From: an uncultured Cycloclasticus sp.
Lineage (GTDB): Bacteria > Pseudomonadota > Gammaproteobacteria > Methylococcales > Cycloclasticaceae
Length of the DNA: 47,545 nt
Direction: 5' to 3'
NCBI GenBank assembly: GCA_913057515.1
Contig: CAJXOJ010000016.1
Span: 1-47,545, forward strand
The notes under the pieces were generated by a model. The model ran no database searches. It was not told the DNA's origin and saw only the letters and a program-made list of their open reading frames with translations. A program made the translations under genes and the position numbers. Shown one piece after another: positions 34,684-43,121 of this stretch (its first letter is position 1; each line of letters begins with the position of its first letter).

Positions 34684-35487
34684 TTATTGATTAACGTGCT
34701 TGGCATATAAGCCGAGTGCTCTTTTTGCCACTTTTTGCCAAAAAGGCCGATTGAGCGTTAATTCATTTTTAAGTGTCTCATTTGAATAACGTCTAATGAA
34801 ACGGTACAGGTCTCTTTTTGTCAGGCCTATATCCATACTGGAAAAATATAGCGCCGCCAAATCCTTAACTTGCCACCTAAGCGGGATTGCTTTTCTAATT
34901 TGCACCCGATGTAAATCAATCAGGTACAAATTAATACCCATGCCCTTAGCAAACTGATCTAAGGCGCCGTCTTTCATTAAGAAATGACAAATATACAAAT
35001 CACGGTGATTAATACCTTGCTCATGCATTCGTTTACTCATCATAGCCACTTCGTTAATGAGTGCCTGCTTAAGCTTAAAAGGCGGCTTTTCCCTTTGCCA
35101 ATCCGCACAGTAATCTTCTAAACTAATCGATGGTTCTAATGATTCAGTAATAACAAACGATTCTAACTCCGCTGGGTTCCAACCGCGCTGTCCATAAGCA
35201 GCCAGCGTCATCGTATTCACATTAATAGCCCTCAGCGCTGCAATTGCATCATACTCATTTTTTGCGCCCAATACTGGCAAGCGGAACCGAACCAGGTTCT
35301 TAATAATTTCACCCCAGCCTACACCTTGATGAATTTTGGCAAAATAGGCCTGTCCATTGCGTTCAAACTTGAACGTCTTACGGCGTGCAATGGCTCGGTA
35401 CATTTGACCATCCAAACTCATGAACTCATCAAAAGTAGGCACCGACCTCCAGTGTTTTTTAAATTTATCAGAACACTCAATTTTCAT
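34684..35487 (-). CDS. waaP: LPS core heptose I kinase WaaP
   Basis: The protein has 267 aa, the usual WaaP length. It phosphorylates heptose I of the inner core in the cytoplasm, which allows divalent-cation bridging in the outer membrane. AYFAKIHQGVGWGEIIKNL carries Lys51. The catalytic loop is His161-Arg162-Asp163 (INHRDLYICHFL), and Asp191 lies in LIDLHRVQIR. It overlaps the end of waaG by 11 bp. A 10-bp tandem repeat near the C-terminus (34721-34740) is noted among rejected items. Confidence 0.95.
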   Translation of the reverse strand: MKIECSDKFKKHWRSVPTFDEFMSLDGQMYRAIARRKTFKFERNGQAYFAKIHQGVGWGEIIKNLVRFRLPVLGAKNEYDAIAALRAINVNTMTLAAYGQRGWNPAELESFVITESLEPSISLEDYCADWQREKPPFKLKQALINEVAMMSKRMHEQGINHRDLYICHFLMKDGALDQFAKGMGINLYLIDLHRVQIRKAIPLRWQVKDLAALYFSSMDIGLTKRDLYRFIRRYSNETLKNELTLNRPFWQKVAKRALGLYAKHVNQ

Positions 35488-36610
35488 TTAACCGACCTTT
35501 TGCTACTCGTTCAATCACATCCACCACTTTTTCAGGCATGCTATATAAATCCTCATGCTCTGCATACTGTAGCGCCTGTTTTGCCCAGTATGAGCATTCA
35601 TCACTCGTTAACATCTCAAGTAGTACCTTGTTTAAATGCTGTTGCTGAAAGGGTTCTTCAATAACCCGCCCCGAGTTTGCTCTTTGTACGTGTTTAGCAT
35701 AGCCACACACTTCCGTCACCAATTGAGGCAAGCCTGAGATCATTGCTTCTAAAATCACCGTTCCGGTATTTTCCTTACGAGCGGGGTGTAATAATAAATC
35801 AGCGGCTAGTAAAAAGTCAGGCACATCACTTCGCCCCCCCATAAAATGGCAGTAATTAGCAACACCTTTCTGCTTAGCATATCGTTCGTAAGCCTTAATA
35901 TCACCCTCACCAACGATCATTAATTGAGTTCTTTCCAATACTATTTCAGGTAATGATGCCAGCGCATCAATCGCCCGATCAACCCCTTTTGTTTTAAAGG
36001 CAGAGCCGAGCATCAGTAGCATTATATCGTTATCTTTTAATTGAAATTGCTGCCGAAAATTTCGTCTTTTTCCGTCCGCTCCCTCTGGCCTGCGTCGATT
36101 AGGATCTATGCCCGGTGGCAGCATAACCAACCGCTCATCGCCTATTTGATAATGCTTTTTAAATAATGCTGTTTGCGGTTCTGAAATCATTAAACAGATA
36201 GTTTGACTGTGTTGCCCAAATACCGCTTTTTCTGCCGCTGCATAGGTCCGATAACGTGGATTCAATTTAGCTAAGCATGTCTTATCAACAAAACGATCTA
36301 TATAGCAAGGGTCTGCAGCATAATAGACATCCACCCCAGGGATTTTATTAAAGCCAATCGTCACATCAAATTCGCTATTAACCAAAGTGCTCGCTAATTG
36401 ACGATGAAAACTAGCTACTCGTGCATGGTTGGTCCAGCCTTTAATTTTTATTAGATGCACATTAACACCATTGGGAATCTCACCCTGCCAGTCCATTACG
36501 TATACATCAACGCGATGACCTTTTGCTAAGCACAGTTTTGCAACACGCACAAAATCTCGTGCTAAGCCACCATATGGGAAATACTTATAAAGAGCAAAAG
36601 CTAATCGCAT
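35477..36610 (-). CDS. waaG: LPS core glycosyltransferase WaaG
   Basis: A 377-aa GT4-family enzyme that adds the first outer-core hexose to heptose II. The N-terminus FALYKYFPYGGLARDFVRVA is diagnostic, followed by CYIDRF, the motif FKTKGVDRAIDAL and the donor-binding segment HPARKENTGTVILEAMISGLP (the E-x7-E pattern). It is the first gene of waaG-waaP-inaA and is divergent from msbA. In Pseudomonas waaG follows waaC directly; here that join is broken by about 8 kb. Confidence 0.93.
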   Translation of the reverse strand: MRLAFALYKYFPYGGLARDFVRVAKLCLAKGHRVDVYVMDWQGEIPNGVNVHLIKIKGWTNHARVASFHRQLASTLVNSEFDVTIGFNKIPGVDVYYAADPCYIDRFVDKTCLAKLNPRYRTYAAAEKAVFGQHSQTICLMISEPQTALFKKHYQIGDERLVMLPPGIDPNRRRPEGADGKRRNFRQQFQLKDNDIMLLMLGSAFKTKGVDRAIDALASLPEIVLERTQLMIVGEGDIKAYERYAKQKGVANYCHFMGGRSDVPDFLLAADLLLHPARKENTGTVILEAMISGLPQLVTEVCGYAKHVQRANSGRVIEEPFQQQHLNKVLLEMLTSDECSYWAKQALQYAEHEDLYSMPEKVVDVIERVAKGRLNEN

Positions 36611-36718
36611 AGAACATTATTAAAGGCTATTCAGGGTGAATTATTTTACCTCTATTCTTCCTACTCATAAGCTAAGTATGCGTTAAAATGCCAAACAATT
36701 AATTAACATACATTCGTC

Positions 36719-38482
36719 GTGAGCAAAAAAATTAACCCAAACGGCAGCGATCAAACAACGACTAGCCTTAAAATTTATTTACGACTTCTAGAATATGTTT
36801 TACCGCATTGGAAAGCATTTGCTATTAGCCTGTTCGGCTTTCTCATTTTCGCATCGACCCAACCTGCCCTAGCTGCCTTAATGGAGTACTTAGTTGATTC
36901 ACTGCAAGCTGAACAACGTGATGAAATATACTGGGTTCCGATCGCAACAGTCGGTATTATTTTTTTTAGGGGCATTGGTTCATTCCTAGGCAGTTATTAT
37001 ATTGCTAAAGTTGCTAATAACGTTGTACATACCTTACGTTGCAAAATATTTAACAAATATACCCACTTACCGCACGGATTTTTTGACGATCAAAACTCGG
37101 GACACCTTCTTTCTCGAGTGACTTATGACGTTCAACAAGTGACTGCCGCAGCCACGGATGCCGTCAAGATTATTGTTCGAGAAGGGCTTACTGTCATTGG
37201 TCTTCTTGGCTATTTAATGTATATGAACTGGATGCTTTCTCTTATTTTCTTAGCGATAGCGCCCATCATAGGGCTTCTCGTTAATTACGCCAGTAAGCGC
37301 TTTAAAGCGATTAGCAAAAACATTCAAACAACAATGGGAGACATTACTCACGTCTCGTCAGAACTCATCAAAAATTATCGCGTTGTTCGTAGTTTTGGTG
37401 GTGAGGATTACGAAAAAGAACGTTTTACTAAATCCAGCCTGTCAAATTTTAAACAAACCATGAAAATGGTACAAACTGCTGCTATCAACACACCGGTGCT
37501 TCAACTCATTGTCGCTTGCGCGCTAGCATTAATGATTTACCTAGCTCTGCTTTTAATGACCGACGCCTCCCCTGGCGAGTTTGTAGCCTACATCACAGCG
37601 GCCGGTTTAATACCAAAACCCATTAGGCAACTGAGCGAAGTAAACGCTAAAATTCAAAAAGGCATTGCCGGTGCCGAAAGCGTCTTTAACGTGCTAGATG
37701 AAACCCAGGAGCAGGATCATGGTCAATACCAACCCAGACATATAGAGGGAAAAATTGACATCAAAAACTTGAGCTTTTGTTATTCAGCCGGGCAAAAAAA
37801 CATATTAAGGAATATCAATATCTCAATTAAACCTGGGACAACTATTGCCTTAATAGGTCGCTCAGGCAGTGGAAAAACAACCTTATCAAATTTAATACCA
37901 CGATTTTATAATCATCAACAAGGGGAGATTCTTATTGATGATGTGGACGTTAACGATTATAAACTTGCTAATTTGCGTGAACATATATCATTGGTCACCC
38001 AAAATGTTACGTTGTTTAATGACACGATTGCCAACAATATCGCCTATGGCACTCTACAAAAAAAACCTCTTGAGTTGATCAAGCAAGCCGCCAAAGAAGC
38101 CAATGCCTATGAGTTCATTGAACAACTGCCTGACGGTTGGGATACATTAGTGGGAGAAAATGGTTTAAAACTGTCCGGTGGACAGCGGCAACGTCTTGCA
38201 ATTGCAAGAGCTTTACTAAAAGATGCGCCTATTCTCATCTTAGATGAAGCGACATCAGCCTTGGACACCGAGTCAGAACAACTCATTCAAAGCGCGCTTG
38301 AAAAAGCCATGAAGAACCGTACCACTATTGTCATAGCCCATAGACTCTCAACCATTCAAAATGCTGATGAGATTTTAGTGATGGACCAAGGTGAAATTAT
38401 TGAATCTGGAACGCATAGCAGCCTATTAGAAAACAGCGGGCTTTACGCAAAGTTATTAAAAAACCAAGTAAATAACAATTAA
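36719..38482 (+). CDS. msbA: Lipid A export ABC transporter MsbA
   Basis: A 587-aa half-transporter that flips lipid A-core across the inner membrane. The six-helix membrane domain spans about 20-320. The nucleotide-binding domain has Walker A at about 380-388 (GRSGSGKTT), signature LSGGQRQRLAIARA and Walker B ILILDEATSALD. The start is GTG, 108 bp from the divergent waaG start. The 5' gene of a plus-strand trio with two glycosyltransferase-type genes, it supplies the export step for what the locus makes. Confidence 0.95.
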   Translation: MSKKINPNGSDQTTTSLKIYLRLLEYVLPHWKAFAISLFGFLIFASTQPALAALMEYLVDSLQAEQRDEIYWVPIATVGIIFFRGIGSFLGSYYIAKVANNVVHTLRCKIFNKYTHLPHGFFDDQNSGHLLSRVTYDVQQVTAAATDAVKIIVREGLTVIGLLGYLMYMNWMLSLIFLAIAPIIGLLVNYASKRFKAISKNIQTTMGDITHVSSELIKNYRVVRSFGGEDYEKERFTKSSLSNFKQTMKMVQTAAINTPVLQLIVACALALMIYLALLLMTDASPGEFVAYITAAGLIPKPIRQLSEVNAKIQKGIAGAESVFNVLDETQEQDHGQYQPRHIEGKIDIKNLSFCYSAGQKNILRNINISIKPGTTIALIGRSGSGKTTLSNLIPRFYNHQQGEILIDDVDVNDYKLANLREHISLVTQNVTLFNDTIANNIAYGTLQKKPLELIKQAAKEANAYEFIEQLPDGWDTLVGENGLKLSGGQRQRLAIARALLKDAPILILDEATSALDTESEQLIQSALEKAMKNRTTIVIAHRLSTIQNADEILVMDQGEIIESGTHSSLLENSGLYAKLLKNQVNNN

Positions 38483-38506
38483 AAAAAGCAAATAAAAGGA
38501 CATCTT

Positions 38507-39631
38507 TTGCCAATCACCAAAAAAATAAGGATATTGCAATTAGTTATTTCTGATGACCCCGGCATTTTGGATTTAACACGCGAAATTGCCGAAACCTTTA
38601 AAGATCATCCGTATGAAATTACGACAGCTTTTTTGCACCCGACACAACACCTAGCAGGCTACAACCATGCTATTAGCTTTAATTTAAAAAAATCCGATCT
38701 TAAAGGACTACGCTTGAAAGCCTTGTGGCGGCTTTACCAATATTGTAGCCATGAAAAATTCGATGTGGTCATCACTCATCGTTTCAAGCCTCTGCACCTT
38801 ATGCTGACTTTAAATAAATTTTTAAATATACCAGTTTGTATTTCTGTTATTCATGGGTTTGATGAATTTAAGCGCCGATACCGCAAAAGATGTGTTGCCT
38901 TAGGTTTGACTAAGCATTGGCATTTTGTAGGCGTGTCAGAACCAGTGACCTCCTACATCAAACGAGCACTGAAGCTTGAAGCTAGCTGTATTAGCACCAT
39001 TCGTAACGCCGTTGATGTACAAAAACTAATCACTTCATTTAAGACAAAAGAGCAAAGTAGAGCGTTACTAGGCCTTAATAAAAATGCCTTCGTTTATGGC
39101 ACCATTGGCCGACTCGTCCCACTTAAAGGCCATATAACTTTGATAAAAGCCTTTCAAATAACACTTCCACAACACCCTCACGCTCAACTGCTAATTATTG
39201 GTGCTGGTCGTGAAGAAGCTACTCTTAAACAATATATTAAGGATCACAAGCTAAACCGATCTATTAAGCTATCGGGCCACATTGACGATGCCGCTTCATT
39301 ATTAAAAGCCTTAAATGTCTTCGTTCTACCTTCACTGAAAGAAGGCTTTGGTCTTGTATTATTAGAAGCAATGGCGGCAAAATTACCAATTATTGCCAGT
39401 AATACCGGAGGGGTTCCTTATGTTCTTGGCAACTTAGGCCAACTAGTTACGCCCATCGATGAACCGCAAGCCTATGCAGATGCAATGTTAGAACAGTTCT
39501 CAAAGGCACCATCTATTACTCTAAACGAAGCTGAATTATTGAATAGACGTCTTTATGAACAGTTTGATATATCTTATTTTCAACAGGCATGGCGAAATCT
39601 CATTAATAAGCAATTAAAAGAAAACCATTAA
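38507..39631 (+). CDS. GT4-family glycosyltransferase (LPS core), TTG start
   Basis: A 374-aa GT-B glycosyltransferase. The N-domain contains HEKFDVVITHRFKPLHLM and SVIHGFDEFKRR. The C-domain has GTIGRLVPLKGHITLIKAF and the donor-site segment LPSLKEGFGLVLLEAMAAKLP. The start is TTG with AAAGGA 7 nt upstream. It is a paralogue of the gene at 40768 on the other strand (same HEKFD-V-HR, VIH-F and GRL-P-K blocks). It probably adds an outer-core sugar, with donor and acceptor unknown. It lies 24 bp after msbA. Confidence 0.87.
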   Translation: MPITKKIRILQLVISDDPGILDLTREIAETFKDHPYEITTAFLHPTQHLAGYNHAISFNLKKSDLKGLRLKALWRLYQYCSHEKFDVVITHRFKPLHLMLTLNKFLNIPVCISVIHGFDEFKRRYRKRCVALGLTKHWHFVGVSEPVTSYIKRALKLEASCISTIRNAVDVQKLITSFKTKEQSRALLGLNKNAFVYGTIGRLVPLKGHITLIKAFQITLPQHPHAQLLIIGAGREEATLKQYIKDHKLNRSIKLSGHIDDAASLLKALNVFVLPSLKEGFGLVLLEAMAAKLPIIASNTGGVPYVLGNLGQLVTPIDEPQAYADAMLEQFSKAPSITLNEAELLNRRLYEQFDISYFQQAWRNLINKQLKENH

Positions 39632-39703
39632 TAAATAGAAAGTGATTTACACATACCCGTCTAACCAATAACTCAAAAAAGTTACAACCCTAATCGGGAA
39701 AGC

Positions 39704-40759
39704 ATGAAAAAAAAACATCATAAAAAAATTTTGATTCTTGATGGAATTAGCGGTGTTTCCTTGGCTAAAGACATATCAGAGTCAATTATATCTGCTGGCA
39801 TAAATTGCGAATATATTGATTGCGCTCAACTTAAGATAAAAAAGTTTTACAAGCCAAGGCAGGCTGTCAATAAGATCATTCAGAAATCCTGCTTTGCCCA
39901 AGAGTTTTACTATACGCCAAAAATACCCTCTCAAATTTTCGCTCAAGCGATTGAAGCCAGCCAAGCTAACATTGTTTTTGTAGTCGGCTTTTTATACCGT
40001 TTTATTGATATCGAATACATTATTCATCTAAAAGAAAAACAGGGATTTTCCTTATATTTATACGATACAGACAGCTGCAACCTATTTTCCAGAAGAAGAG
40101 AGTTACTGTATTTTATCAACCAAGAGTTCCCCATCTATGACCGTGTATTCTCTTTTTCATCAGTAATGGCAAACTTCAGCAACAAGCTGAATAAAACTGA
40201 AGCTTATTACTTCCCTTTTGGTTCAAAAGACATCCCGCCGCCAACAAACAAGCAAAAAGAACACGATGTCTTTTTTATTGGCAGTGCAGACTTAAGACGA
40301 ATATTTCTGCTTGAAAAACTCACTAAACATAACACCGTTATTTATGGGAGCCGCTGGGGAAAAAACTGGTCAGTTATTTCCTCACAGTTGCAAAAGAAAA
40401 TTATTGAAAAAAACTTATGGGGCAAGGAGCTCCACCAACACCTTCACCAAAGTAAAATCATCCTAAATATAACCCGATCAGGTTTTTATGGCGTTGAAAC
40501 TGGGTTAAATTTAAGAATATTTGAAACACTAGCAGCAGGTGCATTTCTATTAACCGACTACTGTGACGAGTTAGCCGATCTATTTACAATTGGCCAGCAT
40601 ATTGAAGCATTCAACTCATCAGAAGAAATGATTGACAAAGTTGATTACTATCTTAAAAACTCCGACAAAAGAGAGAAAATAGCGCGTAACGGTCTACGGC
40701 TATTTCATGAAAAGTTTAGCTGGGATAAGCGTGTAGCAGAACTTCTACCGCTCCTTTAA
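39704..40759 (+). CDS. CgeB-like glycosyltransferase family protein
   Basis: A 351-aa protein. The C-terminal half carries HDVFFIGSADLRRIFLL, then LHQSKIILNITRSGFYGVETGLNLRIFE and AAGAFLLTDYCDELADLF, the pattern of CgeB/spore-maturation-type glycosyltransferases. The N-half (GFLYRFIDIEYIIHLKEKQ, LYDTDSCNLFSRR) fits the same family. The composition is AT-rich with many Lys and Ile codons. The A9 run directly after the ATG is a possible slippage site. It is likely an accessory outer-core or O-chain transferase. It converges with the next gene, stops 8 bp apart. Confidence 0.78.
   Translation: MKKKHHKKILILDGISGVSLAKDISESIISAGINCEYIDCAQLKIKKFYKPRQAVNKIIQKSCFAQEFYYTPKIPSQIFAQAIEASQANIVFVVGFLYRFIDIEYIIHLKEKQGFSLYLYDTDSCNLFSRRRELLYFINQEFPIYDRVFSFSSVMANFSNKLNKTEAYYFPFGSKDIPPPTNKQKEHDVFFIGSADLRRIFLLEKLTKHNTVIYGSRWGKNWSVISSQLQKKIIEKNLWGKELHQHLHQSKIILNITRSGFYGVETGLNLRIFETLAAGAFLLTDYCDELADLFTIGQHIEAFNSSEEMIDKVDYYLKNSDKREKIARNGLRLFHEKFSWDKRVAELLPLL
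39707..39715 (+). repeat. A9 homopolymer directly after a start codon
   Basis: Nine consecutive A residues follow the ATG of the CgeB-like gene, with a further A7 a few bases on. Such tracts in LPS glycosyltransferase genes can slip in replication and switch the gene off. Length nine is modest, so this is a possibility only. Confidence 0.35.
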
Positions 40760-40767
40760 CAAAAGGA

Positions 40768-41859
40768 CTAAACTGATATCAAACGATTAAAGCTCTTAGC
40801 CACAGCCTCAATAGAAAAATTCTTATGTACACGACTAAAGCCTTTTTCCACTACGATACTGTCATCAACTCGCGCTATAACCCTAATAAATAACTTAGTC
40901 AAAGCAGCTGAATCCGCAAACTCAAACAAATAACCCGCATCAGAAACCACTTCGCTTGCCCCACCACAGTCACTCGCAACGACAGGGACTTTAGCAACCA
41001 TTGCTTCTAATAAAACCAAGCCAAAAGGCTCCTTATCGGATGATAAGGCAAACAAGTCGAAAGCTTTATAATAGTTAACCGCATCTGGTACGTGGCCTAA
41101 GAATAATACTTGCTGCTCAACCCCTAGTTCCCGAGCTAAATCTTTTAATTGTTGCTCTAAGCGACCAGTACCGAGAATAACGAGCTGGCTATTGGCGTAC
41201 TGTTTATGAAATTCGCTGAACGCACGTATCAACGTCGCTTGGTCTTTATCTGGGTGTAACCGCCCAACATTGCCAATTATAAATGCTTGGTCATTTAAGC
41301 CTAAAAAGGCTCGTGCTTTTTCCTTATCCAATTGCTTAGATGTTACTGCGGCTACATCTATCGCGTTATATAGCGTTTGCACTTTATTCCTTGGAAGCAA
41401 TGGCATTGAGTCCCTAATATCATCTCTAACAGCATTAGAAACACCTAGTATTATTAAACGCCTAGCAACTAGGGAAAGAAGTAACCTCCGGCCCAAACTT
41501 TGAAATGCGCCAAAAGCATGTATAACCCCCACTCGTTTAAACTTTAAACCTAACAAGCACACCATTGTTGCTAAATAAATGGCCTTATACCGATGGCAAA
41601 TGACAAGGTCAAACTTCTCATGTTTTATAAGTTTATAAAGCCTAACTATCAGTCCCAACTTCATCCCTTTTAATTGTTTTGAATCACAACCCCAAAATAT
41701 CACCCTAGATGCCTTTGTCGCTTGCTTTACCTCACCCGATTCCTTACCTGTCAAGTACAACGTAACAACTTCATTAGTTTTATTTAACATTGACTCATAT
41801 TGGTTACTCACGCCTAAAAATGGGGCGTTATACCCATGTGATATTTGAAGAATTTTCAT
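40768..41859 (-). CDS. GT4-family glycosyltransferase (LPS core)
   Basis: A 363-aa GT-B enzyme. The N-terminus MKILQISHGYNAPFLGVSNQ, HEKFDLVICHRYKAIYLATM, VGVIHAFGAF, then GNVGRLHPDKDQATLIRAF and SSDKEPFGLVLLEAMVAKVP are visible, with an intact E-x7-E donor motif. It is a clear paralogue of the 38507 gene. The role is outer-core sugar addition by inference. It lies on the same strand as the O-antigen ligase and waaC, with ligase stop and this start 52 bp apart. Confidence 0.88.
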   Translation of the reverse strand: MKILQISHGYNAPFLGVSNQYESMLNKTNEVVTLYLTGKESGEVKQATKASRVIFWGCDSKQLKGMKLGLIVRLYKLIKHEKFDLVICHRYKAIYLATMVCLLGLKFKRVGVIHAFGAFQSLGRRLLLSLVARRLIILGVSNAVRDDIRDSMPLLPRNKVQTLYNAIDVAAVTSKQLDKEKARAFLGLNDQAFIIGNVGRLHPDKDQATLIRAFSEFHKQYANSQLVILGTGRLEQQLKDLARELGVEQQVLFLGHVPDAVNYYKAFDLFALSSDKEPFGLVLLEAMVAKVPVVASDCGGASEVVSDAGYLFEFADSAALTKLFIRVIARVDDSIVVEKGFSRVHKNFSIEAVAKSFNRLISV

Positions 41860-41910
41860 TTGACTTAAACTATTGATTTAGGAGTTAGTCTGAATTTTCT
41901 GAATTGCATA

Positions 41911-43074
41911 CTACAATATTTTGCTAGTTTTAAGTTGCCAGTATACTTGTGCCAAAGGCAACCAAAAGATAAACCACAAGCTGTTCGGGTTTGTTATTAA
42001 TTCTTTACCATCAAAAAATAAGGCAACGATTCCTGTTAGCAAACCAAAGGCTATTGCAGGCTCACCCTTCCAACTTTTAGCAAAAATATAAGCAAGTGGC
42101 ACTAACAGGGTCAAAAGTCCAACTGTACCGGTATTGATTAAGTGGACAATGAAAATATTATGCGCGTGTTGGAACACATTCCTATCGGCTATAATAATCC
42201 CTTGCTCCCCGCCCAAACCACAGCCAAACCATAGGCTACAACCCAGCGCTTTTTCAATGCCACTCACCCAAATATCTATTCGGTAGGAGCCTCCGCGATG
42301 CAATAAATTACCGTAATAGGCCGACAAAAATAGATAACCGCCTAACAATACAAAAATTATTAGAAAAAGTGTTTTTTTATACTGCATACGGGACATCATA
42401 AGCATTGCAAAAAGGCCGAAACATAAAGCCACTAGTGCTGAGCGTGCGTTATAAAAATACTGTAGCAATAAAATAACGCTGAATACCAAAAACACCTGTA
42501 AATATTTATTTTTTTGTAGCATTAAATAAATCAATGAGACACCATATACACTCAAAATATCTGCAACAAAAATAGGGGAATCTAAGCGTAACACGGGTAC
42601 TAGGCGAGCACTCAAACTTCGCCCATACCAGCCATAATAAACCGCCATTGAAACGACGCTATAAGCGACCGTTAGCCAAAACATATAAGCAATAATTTTA
42701 TTTACTGTTATCTGCTTTGATGATAGTGCGTAGTAAATAGTCGAGATAAAAACCAGCACATAAAAAGCGTGCCTGACCTTTTTACCAAACGTGCCCCACT
42801 CGGCATCTAATCCTACTACCATTAATAATAACCAAGCATTAATAATGATAATAAAAGGGCGAATATAACGCCCATATCCCTTATCTTTAATCAATGATGG
42901 AACCATCAATAACATCGGCAGCAAAACTAACAGATAAAATCCAATATTGGCTAATTTAGAAGTCGGCGCTGCATACATAAAGAAAATAAACGCCAGTAGC
43001 ATATAAGGAATAGTTTTTAATAAAAAGCGTTGTAAATCAGTCTCTCTTGATTTATCTACCTGCTCATTCTGCAT
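41911..43074 (-). CDS. O-antigen ligase/polymerase-type membrane protein (WaaL-like)
   Basis: A 387-aa protein with about ten or more membrane segments and a large periplasmic loop before the C-terminal helices. The loop has RIDIWVSGIEKAL and FQHAHN near residue 303, the Wzy_C pattern of WaaL ligases, where the His and Arg act on undecaprenyl-linked sugars. In an LPS core locus this is most likely the ligase that joins O-polysaccharide to core; an O-antigen polymerase cannot be excluded. I chose ATG 43074 over the TTG at 43092. No wzx or other O-chain gene is in the window. Confidence 0.83.
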   Translation of the reverse strand: MQNEQVDKSRETDLQRFLLKTIPYMLLAFIFFMYAAPTSKLANIGFYLLVLLPMLLMVPSLIKDKGYGRYIRPFIIIINAWLLLMVVGLDAEWGTFGKKVRHAFYVLVFISTIYYALSSKQITVNKIIAYMFWLTVAYSVVSMAVYYGWYGRSLSARLVPVLRLDSPIFVADILSVYGVSLIYLMLQKNKYLQVFLVFSVILLLQYFYNARSALVALCFGLFAMLMMSRMQYKKTLFLIIFVLLGGYLFLSAYYGNLLHRGGSYRIDIWVSGIEKALGCSLWFGCGLGGEQGIIIADRNVFQHAHNIFIVHLINTGTVGLLTLLVPLAYIFAKSWKGEPAIAFGLLTGIVALFFDGKELITNPNSLWFIFWLPLAQVYWQLKTSKIL

Positions 43075-43121
43075 ACCTTGTTCTCTTTTCAATTATAATC
43101 AATCTACTGTTTATAAAGGTG

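Noticed and set aside
34721-34740. Two tandem copies of a 10-bp unit near the end of waaP
   Set aside because: Just two copies, explained by a Lys/Ala-rich C-terminus; insufficient for a phase-variation claim.
35326-35664. A 112-aa open frame antisense to waaP and waaG
   Set aside because: It spans the overlap of two confident genes and has no family features.
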